A stretch of DNA of 64,000 nt from Fasciola hepatica (taxonomy: Eukaryota > Platyhelminthes > Trematoda > Plagiorchiida > Fasciolidae). A model generated the notes under the pieces. That model was not told where the DNA came from. It did not search any database and saw nothing but the letters and a program-made list of their open reading frames with translations. The DNA lies in NCBI GenBank assembly GCA_948099385.1, contig CANUEZ040000167.1, forward strand, positions 4,563,001 through 4,627,000, given 5' to 3'. Positions 34,464-46,045 of the stretch are shown one piece after another. The translations under genes and the position numbers were made by a program. Within the stretch, counting starts at the first letter, position 1, and every line of letters starts with the position of its first letter.

Positions 34464-35610
34464 TTATTCTCTCCTGCTAAGCTGCGACCACCGTCCATAG
34501 CCCCGATGCTCTGCGTAACGCAGGAACGGCACCCGCAGCCTTGCATCTGACGATCCACGAGACAGAAGTGGAAGAGAATAAGGAGAAGGTGGTTGGCATG
34601 CATGGGAGGAGCGAGCATTTTTAGTGCTCGCGCCAAGATCGAATGGCCATCTTGTTTGGCAGAATGGGTTCAGATAAACAATACTTTGTGGTGAATAAAC
34701 GAAAAAAAGGTTTGATGTCGATTCACTTCTCCGTGGAGAACGAATTCTGGGGACAAATAGCCCATCACTCAACGAGACCCATCGGCCCAGGATTTCTGCC
34801 ATCCCAACAGCATAGTTTCCCAGGAAAGCTGAGTTCAACTGGAAGTGGAGGAATGTATTGACTTGATCAAAATTGACGCTTTGAAAGTATCTCGAAATTT
34901 TAATTTCTGATGAGAGAGAAGGCCGATTCATGATACATGCGAACCCGATGAGAATGTGATCACCTGTACCAAGAGGCATCAAACAGTGCACCACGTCTAT
35001 TTGGAACCTTTCATTAGCACTGACCAAAATGCAGTAAGGAGGGACTATGTTGTGTGATATCTGGTCGAATCATTTTGGCACCGCACATACCCGTTCTTGA
35101 GAACAGGATCCAGAAGGGGCTCACAAAGGTGACCTCTTGGGCACCAGCTATTTTCCAGTGGATGCCGGATTAGTTGAGTTCACCAGTGGTCAACGGATGG
35201 ATGAAATCTGTAACATTTTAGGGAGCCCAACAAGTCTGCGAATCCTAGGTTGTTAGGCGGAGATGCTTACGAGGGCACGGTAACCTGCACCAAACAACAG
35301 GGTGCCCGGCATGGGAAGGCTCAAGGACGTCCACAGAAAATCAACGAATTAGAAGGTGTAGGTGTCAATGTGGTAAGAGGAGGGACAGAACCATTGTAGT
35401 ATATGATAATTCTGGCAACGCGAACCATGATTGAGTCCGGCCCAGGTGTGGAGTACCTCGGAATTGATATTTCGGCTCCAGGTATGTCAGGATCAAGCCA
35501 GATTTTTGAGAGGACTGTTACCCGAGGCTTCCTATCTACTGCAAGCTGCCAATCTTCCTTGACCTCATTGAGCAGGCTCAGGCAGTAACTTTGAGGATAC
35601 TTAAACACAT
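34464..35610 (-). pseudogene. LINE AP-endonuclease remnant
   Basis: Frame 35321-35608 (minus) encodes VTVLSKIWLDPDIPGAEISI then PRYSTPG, matching the TETWL..xxxIxGY block of LINE endonucleases; the catalytic Glu of TETWL is replaced (SKIWL). Frame 34464-35027 contains LGTGDHILIGF, the SDH active-site block with Ser changed to Gly, followed by a helical stretch ending DGLFVPRIRSPRR, the usual link into RT. The intact domain nicks target DNA to prime reverse transcription. Confidence 0.75.
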
Positions 35611-36060
35611 GTTCATCTGTAGCAGAATTGCCAAAGATAACTGATTTTGGGTTTGAGAGGGAGCAAGAGACAAATTCGGATGAAGGAGGGGCCCTGGGGT
35701 GTCGAGAGCTGGGAATATTGGGGAGCTAAGTGGTGGTGGACTGTTGAGGGGATTGGTAAATTCTGACTAATAGTAACCTTGGGGGCGGGATACAGGGCGG
35801 GTGATCCGGATTCTGTGATTCCATAAAGGAACAGGCCGTTTTTTGTGGCTCCTCCTTTTGAGCACTGGAAGATTCTTTGCTGTGAGCCTTTTCATTTGAG
35901 AATGCCCTTTGTACGACCAGTTGCCTTTCGCGAAAACCTCTTTGCAGTGGCTTCGACCGGAGAAGTGGTCGAGGTTGTTACCAAGGGCCAAGGATGGACG
36001 AATCACATCCATTGATACGGGCTGAATAAGAATTGTGGGACCTGAGGTACCTTTTTGCAC

Positions 36061-36899
36061 GCAATAGGGATTTTGCAGCTTTAGGTTTACTACTGCGGGT
36101 AATTTCTGTTACGGCCTCTGGAGCATCTTAGTGACGACTTCCCGGTTGGTAATTGGAACCACTTAATAATATTCCACAGATGGCGGATTTCAGCTTTTCC
36201 GCGCTCTCCATTCGCTGCGCACATTCACTCGTTCGTTTACCCGGTCGGCGCCGGTCAGATTTACTTTACTTTGCCTGGATTGAGCACATGCTCTTCAATC
36301 CCTATTGAAGGTCTGCTGCTCGGCTGAGCCTAAATTCTTCGGGTGCTTGTTGTGATTGGTCCTTGTGCTACTCTAAGGGGATTTACAGGGAAGTGGGCCT
36401 TCGTAATTTTTCATACTTACATAATAATGAGTAAGTTACCGCAACCACAACATAAAGAATCCTTTGATTACCGCCCAATCGATGTGCTGATTCTCGGGTC
36501 CATTTACTTTGGGATTTGTGGTGAAGTGAGTCGTGATCGATTTTTTGTCTAGACTCCGGAAACAGGCTATATTAACCATGTGATCAAATAAAACCTAACA
36601 AGGCAAAGTACGGACCGCGCAGATGTGTATACGATGACCCAACTTCTGGTCCATTACACATTAGGACTTGGGTCGTCTCGTCCGTTGAGAGACACGGCTT
36701 TCTGAATCACGGTTTTCAAAGGATGACCTTCCCTGTGTGGCTACCTCCCACATTCTCCACCGGAACTAGGCTTCTGTAAAGCATGCAACTCAACAGTTAA
36801 AGCTGGTTTTGTGCTGACAGACTCGTGACATTTGGACCGTTTGGCTCGGGAGTCTCGCATACCGCTAAGGCATTTTTGAACTAACTCTTCACGGGAATC
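36061..36899. other. Largely unassigned; possible BEL/Pao scrap
   Basis: Plus-strand frame 36343-36552 contains YRPIDVLILGSIYFGI, reminiscent of the xPIDLLLGADVF block between protease and RT of BEL/Pao elements. With no neighbouring BEL motif this is weak. The rest shows nothing. Confidence 0.25.
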
Positions 36900-37680
36900 T
36901 AGAGTGCTGATTCGTGACTGCACAAAATTAAACGCAGGTGGTCTCACTTTGAACGGGCGTAATGTCGGACCACTTATCAGGAAAGACATATCCAACAAAC
37001 TTCCTTCCCACGGTAACAATTCTCAAGGACAGCAGCCCAAGGCAAACGCCACTGAGCCGCTTCTCAACTACTCGGCTGTAAGTCCGATTCACAGCCTTGC
37101 TGATGCCGGGCTGGCATAATCAGACAAGGTGGTTGATGATGCATACCTCCACAGCATGCAATACCACGGGGTTTTTTGCAAGCAGCCACTAGCCCTACGG
37201 TTATCAATCAGACGTGAGAAACATAACCCCTTTCTTCGATCTACTGCCTATCTTGTGGATATGTCTAAAGCCATGGCATTCTGGCACGGGTTACCGAGCG
37301 GCGCCCTCAGCGCATTGTGTGGGCTTGAGGTCACCTTTTTTTCTTTGCGCTTTGTGCATATCGCAGCCTAAACCCACCGTGAGGCGGGCCTCGGCTGCAA
37401 GTAGCTTGGCCAACTTGTCTCGCTGTCTTACTTTGGCATGCTGGCTGTCTGAAGTAATCAACAGTGATCCTGAACTTGGAGGACACAGATTTCTTCACTT
37501 TGTGAATGACTTAGCAAAAGGATCAAAAGATGCGCCGTACAAAGTCGCAGGAGGCACGAAACTGATTGAATCAGGAGTGGAGGGATCTGACCGGAGTCCT
37601 CCTCCAGTCACTTGCGTAGAATCTTCCTTCCAATCTGGCAAAAAGCCAATGTTTCGCTGGTGACGGATGCAAACGCACTT
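36900..37680 (+). pseudogene. LINE reverse transcriptase fragment, plus strand
   Basis: Frames follow RT order. NYSAVSPIHS stands for the NYRPVSLTS block near 37.06 kb. HGVFCKQPLALRL is the HGFxKxRSxxTNL block near 37.17 kb. LVDMSKAMAFW is motif A (FVDMSKAFDRV, with catalytic Asp kept) near 37.26 kb. FLHFVNDLAKG is the end of motif B near 37.50 kb, and VAGGTKLI is a ruined FADDTKL (motif C). Several frame changes and stops occur. The outer edge of palindrome 2 (37079) falls inside this fragment, so only the part from 37079 on is duplicated at 43549-44150. Confidence 0.72.
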
Positions 37681-38406
37681 TCAAAGATTCAGCTGAATAA
37701 ATAGCCCGCGAATCGCGGATTGTGAATGGCAAATTTAGGCAGATTGTTCGAGAGACAAAGAGTACAGCGCCTAGGCCGATGGCACACATTTCATGAAACG
37801 GACAGAAAGACCATCCAGAAAACCAAACCAGGGGACATACTTGCGCTATCTCAAACGATATCAAGTACTCGGCCAGCAGTGAAAAATGCGAGGCGACACC
37901 CCGACAGTCAAAATGACCGTGAGTTCTGGAGTTGGGCTTCTCTGAGAGAGCAAGGGAGAGCAAAGAGGACGGTGCCTGTTTCATGTGTCTGAATGACTCA
38001 CATGTCGTAGAAAAGCTGGGTTTTCTTGTGAAGGATGCCACTAGAATCACCTTCTGTAAAAAATCCACATTGAAAATTCCCTCAAACGTTGTACATGATT
38101 TGCGCATATGACTATATTTGACAGTACTTCACTCAGCTTGCACACACACAACACTTCTACACGTTTGCTGGTTTGCTTGAGAAATTCCAATCCGATCTTG
38201 AACCGTCTCTGACCGTCGTGCTTGGACCCCGGGAATGTGAACCTTTGGGTTTTACTTTGAAGTCTATTTTGTCGCATACGTGAGATCTGTACATGTTCAC
38301 TTTAGTTGTGATCTTCAAGCTAGTTCAGTAAATATTAGGAACCGATTTTGTTCTGGCTTTTTGAATCGTGCAAACTGGATATGCGCCGCTCGATTTGCCT
38401 CTCTTG
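37079..38406 (+). repeat. Palindrome 2, left arm (1328 bp)
   Basis: Each position x pairs with 81229 minus x in 42823-44150 with no gaps. All open frames in the arm (the longest is 178 codons, 37571-38107 minus) recur with identical predicted proteins. Mismatches appear only within about 20 bases of each end. The LINE RT here continues outside the arm, so this arm looks like the source. Confidence 0.95.
38055..38406 (+). repeat. Dispersed repeat R, copy 3 (inner edge of palindrome 2)
   Basis: The copy starts CTGTAAAAAATCCACA and includes CGATCTTGAACCGTCTCTGA, GAACCTTTGGGTTTTACTTT, GATTTTGTTCTGGCTTTTTG and the tail ATATGCGCCGCTCGATTTGC. The palindrome arm ends within 10 bases of the R tail. 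Confidence 0.68.
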
Positions 38407-38639
38407 AAGACTTTCAACATCCGCTGTTTCACGCAACTCAGGATCTGTGACCCAGGAACTTGATCGGATGGAACATCGCCTTTTATTCCGAAGTGAACCA
38501 AGACAGACCCGAATGGTCGAGTATGGCCCTAGTGAGGGTGATGACGCGCACGGGAATCGTTATAGGGACTGAAATTTAGGATACGAGATAAGACACAATA
38601 TTGGTAGCCTGTGGGTTAATAAAACGATATGGCTTAGAG
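38407..38639. other. Start of palindrome 2 spacer, nothing recognised
   Basis: Short unique stretch between the R tail and the BEL fragment. Confidence 0.4.
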
Positions 38640-39640
38640 AGTGGAGCCCCGTAATTACTGATGAGTACCGTTTTGCGCAGGCGTGCAGTTCAGTAAATCA
38701 CAATAAAACCACAACTCCTCGTCCCCGGTGGACAGGGAAGTGGTCGAAGCGCCACAGGCCTTCTCTATGGAGGCCCACCAACGAGTCCCACGCGATTCAA
38801 CAAGGTTATGGCAAGGAATTGGCTCCACCTGCGAGGTATACCTTTCGAGAAGGCGGCGAAAGCGCAAGTTGGTATACTGGGTTTGTGGTGCACCTGATAC
38901 CCACTGCTTACTAGACCAAAGGCCTGGAAAAAGCAAGCAGCCATACGATATTCACACTACATTTGGATTGAAACTACGAAAGCCACTTAACGCAAATACT
39001 CAAAAGGCCCCTGCAAGCTTTCTAGGTTCGATTTAAAATTACATCGAGGCTAGGCCCCATAGGTTGTACTGATGCAACCAATTTTTGGACAAATCTGGCA
39101 AACTTGGGTAACCCTCTGTAGGGGACGGAACACCTCTGTCGATGGCAAACGCTGCTATGCGACACACAAGTGAACATCTTTGAACGCCAATCCTGCGGCT
39201 ATCTGGATTAAGGCTGCTACCATATAATCAAAAAATAGTTCCCAAACGATTGTCGTGCCCGAAAAAGCGTTTGAACTAAGATTTATAGCAGAGAAATGGA
39301 TATTTGGGAGCTATGCAATGTGGCCTCTATTTGGGCTCTGTAACAGGGGCAATTAATTCAGAATTTACAGGAGGAACGTGGTACCCACTGCATCACCCCG
39401 TGGTATACGCCAAAAAGCCCCGGAGAGTGACAATAGTCTTCGACCGTGCTGCAAAATACCGCGATGTCTGTCTGAATGGGTTTGCTCTGCAAGCCCCCGA
39501 TCTCACTGTCCCTCTTATCGAAGTATTAGGCTGTAAAGGGGAAATTAGGACAGCTGCGTCTGCAGACTTACGGGAAGTTTTTCTATAGGCCAAGCTCCTT
39601 GCTTAGCAAGGAGATGAATTCATCCACCAGAGTGGCAAAG
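38640..39640 (+). pseudogene. BEL/Pao remnant 3: post-protease block and start of RT
   Basis: The plus-strand frame around 38728-39036 reads VYWVCGAPDTHCLLDQRPGK then KQPYDIHTTFGLKLRKPLN, matching the xLIGxDxPxAHxxLDQR..KxPYAIRTxLGWxLRGPLN segment of BEL/Pao polyproteins. After stops, 39304-39588 encodes WYPLHHPVVYAKKPRRVTIV, FDRAAKYRDVCLNGFALQAP and a DLREVFL end, the N-terminal RT block (YLPHHPV..KPxKVRVVFDAAAxYxGxSLNxxLLxGPDL..DIxxMF). Catalytic RT boxes and everything downstream are missing. The fragment sits alone in the spacer of palindrome 2. Confidence 0.82.
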
Positions 39641-42600
39641 TGGTGATAGCAGCCAACAACCTGGGGAATACTGCTGGAAGGTACACCTGTTTCGGGCAGT
39701 TTGTTCACCTTTCTGAGCGAACCGTGCCCTGAGGGAAACAACCAGAAGACACAGATTTTAAGCTTATTTCGGAGCGCAGGCCAGTGTGACTAAAAACGTT
39801 CCGCAAACTGCTTTCCTGGTTATTTTGAGGATGTGCAATCGGCTACGAAACAGGCGGGTGTGCTTAGGAAGTTTCAGACACAAGGTTGTTCTCGAAGGCA
39901 GATGCCCGAATCCGTATCGAAGGCAGAAAGAATCAGTAACTTTCCCGAATTTGAAGGAAAATTTCCGTAGATTAAACTCAACCGGGAAATAGCCCGGAAG
40001 TGCCTAACATATCTCAGAAAGAGACCCCTCCGAGAAAACAGATGAAACGTGAGCACCACTGGACTATGAAAGGCAATTTAGAACTGACCCACCGAGTCGC
40101 AGGGTGGCATACTTATGTTGGCGGCGATAGGTATCATTACGCACCCGTTGATGTAGCCATTCTTGGAATGGAAATTGAGCTTCTTTACTTTCAAGCCTCT
40201 GTGTTAATTCCATTACCCACTGCAAAATCGCCCCTCTAGTATGGCCATTTCAATCCTGTGATTATGCGTCGTATTCATTTGATTCTAGAGATTTGTCTCT
40301 TTATTCCAATTACGAGCTTACACATGCCTCAGCATATCAATCCCAAAATGCAACTTGACTGGCAAACGAAATTTTGCGACGGAAAAGTTGAAATGAAACT
40401 GCAAGAAGCCGTGCCTACAAAAAACCAGCAACGGAAGTAGACTTTGGCTACGCAGAAGGATTACAGGCACTGACTGTTGGGCCAGGTTGATAGGGTGAGA
40501 GTCATGATCTTTTCCCAAACCTCGGACTTTGACAACCACCAGAAGATTTGGTGGGTGGTGTATCAATCAGTTCACTCGCACATAGAAATTCCTTGCCGAA
40601 TATTGATCGTACATGCCTGTTCCCAAATTATGCTAATTGGCCACCGAATTTCGCGCTTTTAACAGCACACTTTCAACACATTTGGAACACGCTCGTCTAT
40701 ATGTCACGCTTTCCTTAACCGAGACTCAGTTTGACTTGGACTCGAAACCTGTTTGCCGTGATCGCTCATGGCGTTGAACATTGTTGAAATTCGGTTCTTG
40801 TTTGGTGATCACTTTCGCCGCGCAACTCTGGTTTGTAAATGTTTTGTAGTTCGGACTTGGCTAATCTAATAACGTAGAACGTTCGGGTAGACTTTATTTG
40901 GCCTTGTAATTCATTCATTTGCCACGCGTTGCTCTGACGCGAGACAACAAATCAAGTACAACGCTGCTATGCTTGATGTGCTCCGGTACGCCTGTGAGAC
41001 CCGACCTGTTCGAGCGGCCGAACTTAACCTGTTGTTCGTGTTTAACCAATGATGCCTGAGGAGTACCTCACGTATTCGGCTGCACCGGCGAATAGGTCAT
41101 TCCGCGGTTCGAACTCGCTTCTGCGGAGCCGGGAGTGCTGCTCACCAATTAGTGCTGCCGCGTCATTTCATCGGATTCGTTGGTCGGGGGTGCGGTCTAC
41201 GACTTCCACCTAGTCCACCCTATTGTCGTTGTTTGTTTGGCGGGCCTGAGGTCGTCTAAAGAAGTCAGCTCATGGGCCAAAAATTACATGGTGCTGATTT
41301 ATCAAAGTTTTAATTTCGGGGCTTGCTTCTGTCGGCTCTTCGCAGCTGCATGAATGAGCACCCCGAAATTCGCGGAACGGTTGGGTGAGAACTGTGGGGT
41401 ATGGCTCAGCGCCCTTATTCAGTGGCGCCCACGTTGTTACGTACTCGTACAGTGCTGAGCAACAGAGTAAATTCCTGGTGGCCTAAGTAACACAACGGAC
41501 CGAGGAACACACCTAATAGGAAGACTGCGAGGTTGGATTAAACAACCCTACAAATAGTGAGCCTTAAGTGATTCTCACCTCATTTGAGTTTCCTTGTTTT
41601 ACATCTTTAAGGCAGCTTCTACCAAAACTGGTCAGCAAAAGATTCTACCAGGCTGGACAAACGGGAAGAACTTACGGCACCTACAAAGGTGGGTGATAAC
41701 TCCAGTGCACGCCTCCGAAAGCATCTGGGCACTCGATTAACGCTGGCCACTACCGGTCTTGTGCGAGCTGAACTAAAGTGAACTATCTTGCACCAGTTGT
41801 GCAATTATGCTTTACTCGGCGAATCTCGCCGTTTGAGGAGTTTTGGAATTTTAGAACACATCCTTCACCCCATTTTATGTGGATTTTTATATGTACTGGT
41901 TAGCTCCTGATTGATGTCAAGATTTCTCACTACGGATATAACCATCTCCTCTTGAAAAATCAGATCGGCCTGCTTTCCTCATGAGGCAAAGTACTTTTGC
42001 CCTTGTGGCCAATTTCTCATTCCTTAATCCGGATGAGATGGTTCTTTGTGACGCGTTGTCAATCAGTGAAAGAAGAGTTCAGCACAGAGAGGGGTTGCTG
42101 AGACAGACGAAGTGGAGGCCACTGTCCACACCTCCAGAGAAGCGATAACCAGCAAGTCGTCATTTGAAGGTCGCCTTCTTAATTCGGATCACTCTCATGG
42201 CACTGACGTCCCGATATTTACCTTCCCTTACCTACCTCTCCCATCTGATAATCGGTCTACTTGGCCGTTAACCGGAAGGCCCCACCAAATGCACGGTATC
42301 ATAATTGGAATGGAATCCCTAGATTCAGCAAAACGAATAGTTTCGTCAGCCGCAAGGCCCAGGGAGAAAATAAGAGAGCTTGAGGGAGTATCCATCGAAA
42401 TGCCACTTCATCTAAGGCTCCATAATGAGATGGCTGGACGAGCAGCTTCGATCGAAGAACATCCCAGGCTCAGCGCGCCGCCTGTTTCCCAGGTACCGAG
42501 CCTCTAGGATAGAGCTCAAAGTCCACCAACCAACATTTCAATGGTAATTTTATCTCTTAGCACAAAACGTGTTACGGCACTTTTTGCCGATTTCGGGAGA

Positions 42601-42822
42601 CCAAAGAATTCAGGCTCTACCAGGATGTAGACAGTCGGAGGAGATTGAAGAGGACCTACTCAATCCTAGCAGAGCGAACGTAAAACCGACCGGTGCAAAT
42701 CGGGTAGGGAGAACGGGTGAGCTAATGAGGCTAACTAAGGGTGAAGAAGGCTGGAGTCCGTCATCTCTGAATTATTTCTAACGGATTTCATATTCTCACC
42801 GGGGGTCTGTCACTGTACGTCA
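39641..42822. other. Palindrome 2 spacer, no certain feature
   Basis: A frame at 40000-40239 contains APVDVAILGMEIE, loosely like the BEL PIDLLLGxDV block, but it is isolated. A 131-codon frame at 42112-42507 has no known motif. Near 40.90-40.96 kb a tail-like CCACGCGTTGCTCTGACGCG recalls the end of repeat R. No RNA gene or complete element is seen. Confidence 0.35.
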
Positions 42823-43174
42823 CAAGAGAGGCAAGTCGAGCGGCGCATATCCAGTTTGCACGATTCAAAAAGCCAGAACAAAATCGGTTCCTAATATTTA
42901 CTGAACTAGCTTGAAGATCACAACTAAAGTGAACATGTACAGATCTCACGTATGCGACAAAATAGACTTCAAAGTAAAACCCAAAGGTTCACATTCCCGG
43001 GGTCCAAGCACGACGGTCAGAGACGGTTCAAGATCGGATTGGAATTTCTCAAGCAAACCAGCAAACGTGTAGAAGTGTTGTGTGTGTGCAAGCTGAGTGA
43101 AGTACTGTCAAATATAGTCATATGCGCAAATCATGTACAACGTTTGAGGGAATTTTCAATGTGGATTTTTTACA
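42823..43174 (-). repeat. Dispersed repeat R, mirror copy at inner edge of palindrome 2
   Basis: Reverse complement of 38055-38406. On the plus strand here, AGGTTCACATTCCCGGGGTC at about 42.99 kb resembles an RNA polymerase III B box (GGTTCRANNCC). Confidence 0.65.
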
Positions 43175-43548
43175 GAAGGTGATTCTAGTGGCATCCTTCA
43201 CAAGAAAACCCAGCTTTTCTACGACATGTGAGTCATTCAGACACATGAAACAGGCACCGTCCTCTTTGCTCTCCCTTGCTCTCTCAGAGAAGCCCAACTC
43301 CAGAACTCACGGTCATTTTGACTGTCGGGGTGTCGCCTCGCATTTTTCACTGCTGGCCGAGTACTTGATATCGTTTGAGATAGCGCAAGTATGTCCCCTG
43401 GTTTGGTTTTCTGGATGGTCTTTCTGTCCGTTTCATGAAATGTGTGCCATCGGCCTAGGCGCTGTACTCTTTGTCTCTCGAACAATCTGCCTAAATTTGC
43501 CATTCACAATCCGCGATTCGCGGGCTATTTATTCAGCTGAATCTTTGA

Positions 43549-44150
43549 AAGTGCGTTTGCATCCGTCACCAGCGAAACATTGGCTTTTTGCCAGATTGGA
43601 AGGAAGATTCTACGCAAGTGACTGGAGGAGGACTCCGGTCAGATCCCTCCACTCCTGATTCAATCAGTTTCGTGCCTCCTGCGACTTTGTACGGCGCATC
43701 TTTTGATCCTTTTGCTAAGTCATTCACAAAGTGAAGAAATCTGTGTCCTCCAAGTTCAGGATCACTGTTGATTACTTCAGACAGCCAGCATGCCAAAGTA
43801 AGACAGCGAGACAAGTTGGCCAAGCTACTTGCAGCCGAGGCCCGCCTCACGGTGGGTTTAGGCTGCGATATGCACAAAGCGCAAAGAAAAAAAGGTGACC
43901 TCAAGCCCACACAATGCGCTGAGGGCGCCGCTCGGTAACCCGTGCCAGAATGCCATGGCTTTAGACATATCCACAAGATAGGCAGTAGATCGAAGAAAGG
44001 GGTTATGTTTCTCACGTCTGATTGATAACCGTAGGGCTAGTGGCTGCTTGCAAAAAACCCCGTGGTATTGCATGCTGTGGAGGTATGCATCATCAACCAC
44101 CTTGTCTGATTATGCCAGCCCGGCATCAGCAAGGCTGTGAGTCGGACTTA
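43549..44150 (-). pseudogene. LINE RT fragment, mirror copy truncated at palindrome edge
   Basis: Mirror of 37079-37680, with the same ruined motif C and motif A remnants on the minus strand. It begins abruptly at the arm edge, lacking the upstream RT sequence that the left copy has at 36900-37078. This supports its origin as a partial inverted copy. Confidence 0.72.
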
Positions 44151-44182
44151 TCAGCGCAATTCCTTCTTAAGCATAGTAGGCG

Positions 44183-45000
44183 TTGACCCTGACGAACCTT
44201 CAAATACCCGTCGTGAGCCACACCTCGTCTGACAATCCCTGTTCAAATAGACCCAACGATGTCGCCGCTGTTTCTATGGCTAACCTAAAAAACACTACAC
44301 CGGTCTTCTTATTTCACTCCCGCTACCTTCGCCCGAGGTTGCTTCCACCTCGCGCACTAGCACTAAGCCTACGCCCGAAAATCTTATCAGCCACCGAGAC
44401 GTGGCTGACCGCTTAAGTCCCATCACTTCACGTTTCCGTACCACTTTATCAGCCCGCCAACGGCAGATTTAAATGGCGTGGAGACCGCCGCGTTATACAT
44501 ATCAGACATATATTTGCGAAAAAATGTTCTGCCACCCTGTTCTTGCAGGCTCTCTGGATTGTATGGCAGCTCACCGAGGGTCAACAACTACTTCTAACAG
44601 GATGTATTGACCGCGTGCCTGATCAGGATGTGCACTTACTTACAGCAACAACAGAAGCATCTGACTGAACTTCCAACCTCTTTTATTCATGAAAACCTCC
44701 GCTGGTGGCTTTAGCTCGCCTGGAATCTGCTGGAAGGCTGTAAATTCGCTTCCAAAATCTTGGTTCATTCGCATACCTATATTCATAATTGGACACAAAG
44801 TATTTCATTCCCCACTGGAAGGAGAAACATATTAGATTTTATCCTAAGAATTGGGAGCAAGAGTGCATGCACTCGAACCTCAAATTGATTCGCTGTCCCG
44901 TTTGCACTGCCCACTGACTAAACGCTGATAAACCAGCGGAATTGCGTCTTCCAGTAACCAATAAGCATTAACGTATAGCTTACAGGAATTGCCTACCCTG
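44183..45000 (+). pseudogene. LINE endonuclease remnant, plus strand
   Basis: The plus-strand frame ending near 44416 has ILSATETWLT, the catalytic-Glu motif of LINE endonucleases. Further on, near 44.55-44.63 kb, LWIVWQLTEGQQLLLTGCID then RVPDQD matches the LWxxLTL..xxLxGCIYRPPDSD block. Later pieces (LDTKYFIPHWKEKH) may be the LDLxxT region. Stops are frequent. Whether it belongs to group L or M is unclear. Confidence 0.55.
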
Positions 45001-46045
45001 TCTTTTGCCTTAGGAATCTTGGATGAATCCACTTTACCCAGCAACCTGAAGGTGGTGGTCGATCATCTTCATTCCAGGCACTCCCATCTAGGGCCATGAT
45101 CCACTAAAGCTGAGCCGTTTGGGGTTGCCTAACTTCAAAGAAGTTCACCCAAGAAAAGACTTCTCTTTGTATCCTCAGGCAGTACGTTTATTCAGTGGGG
45201 CAAAACTACTTTTATACGCTCTTGGCAGGAACAAGGCATCAACTCTGATTAAGTCAAGGTAGGTCAAAAGGCGCAGTCCATTAAACTTATCCCACACTTA
45301 GCCTGTGCCAACTCTTACTTGAATGACCCTCCATTAGCTTCGGAGGCGTGATTTCCTCACTTTGCCCTCTTTCTGAAAACTAAAGATAACACATCCATCT
45401 CCTAACTGAATCTGGTGGCGTCAACTACATTTTAGTGGCATCGTTTAACTCGTACGGGGGTTCTGCTCTGGTAGCAAGAGAACGACCGTTTTAGAGACCT
45501 GGTCCGGGGGAGTTACTGTAGGCCATGTTCAGTTAAGGGGTCATAGAAGCTTCCCTGGGATTGATAGACACGTTTAGTTTATCGGCAGAGAGCAAGTTCC
45601 CCTCCTCATTGAAGAACTTCAATTATTATGTTAAGGTACAAAAAACATCTATTCGTGTCGATAATAATGGAAAGAGTGGTAGTAATGTACGCTTGAGGAA
45701 GCCCTCCCCAGTGTCCGTCAAATTGGGCTTTTGAGCTATGTCAATTATTCCTACTGGTTTTCGCGAAATATGGCGCGCATCAACCGCCACATGTGAACAC
45801 TTGTCTACTTCCCACTTAAGTGCCGTGCCATCGTTCTAGTTGGACTTGTCTCTGCTGTAACAGTTGTATCCGGCATTGGATTCTACCGGGCCTTGGTTCT
45901 CGTCGCTGATCATCACGGTAGTACAGTTGAGGTTTGTACGTAATTTACGTGAAGAGAATTCATTTATTGCACAGGAATTTACGAATTTATCTCTTTTAGA
46001 CTTTGCGATTCCTTAATTTGCCTACGCGGTATCCACAATCGCAAT
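45001..46045. other. No recognised feature (possible continuation of LINE remnant)
   Basis: Plus-strand translation has occasional LINE-like wording but no firm motif. No LTR was found upstream of the BEL remnant that follows. Confidence 0.35.

Larger units (their letters stand above)
33190..36060 (-). mobile_element. M-group LINE (CR1/Jockey-like), minus strand, internally deleted
   Basis: Minus-strand segments in element order: a possible ORF1-like frame at 35767-36060, endonuclease pieces at 35610-34464, a pre-RT stretch, RT block 1 near 33.85 kb and the RT C-terminus at 33.2-33.8 kb. RT motifs A, B and C are missing between block 1 and the C-terminus, so about 1 kb of RT has been deleted. 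The sequence is unlike the L elements, so this is a second LINE lineage. Confidence 0.75.
42823..44150 (-). repeat. Palindrome 2, right arm (1328 bp)
   Basis: Gap-free reverse complement of 37079-38406 (positions sum to 81229). It carries the truncated mirror RT fragment at 43549-44150 and the mirror R copy at 42823-43174. Outside its outer edge the sequence departs at once from the left copy. Confidence 0.95.

Noticed and set aside
36343..36552. BEL/Pao fragment (PIDVLILGSIYF)
   Set aside because: One short block without neighbours; it could be chance. Mentioned only as a possibility in the gap entry.
37571..38107. 178-codon ORF in palindrome 2, identical in the other arm (43122-43658)
   Set aside because: Its end overlaps repeat R and part lies antisense to the LINE RT remnant. 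Identity between arms is explained by the palindrome, and no domain is visible.
40000..40239. Second BEL/Pao fragment in the palindrome 2 spacer (APVDVAILGMEIE)
   Set aside because: Out of order relative to the adjacent BEL piece, and too short to support.
40740..40960. Fifth independent R copy
   Set aside because: Only the last 35 bases resemble the R tail; upstream matches are no better than chance by eye.
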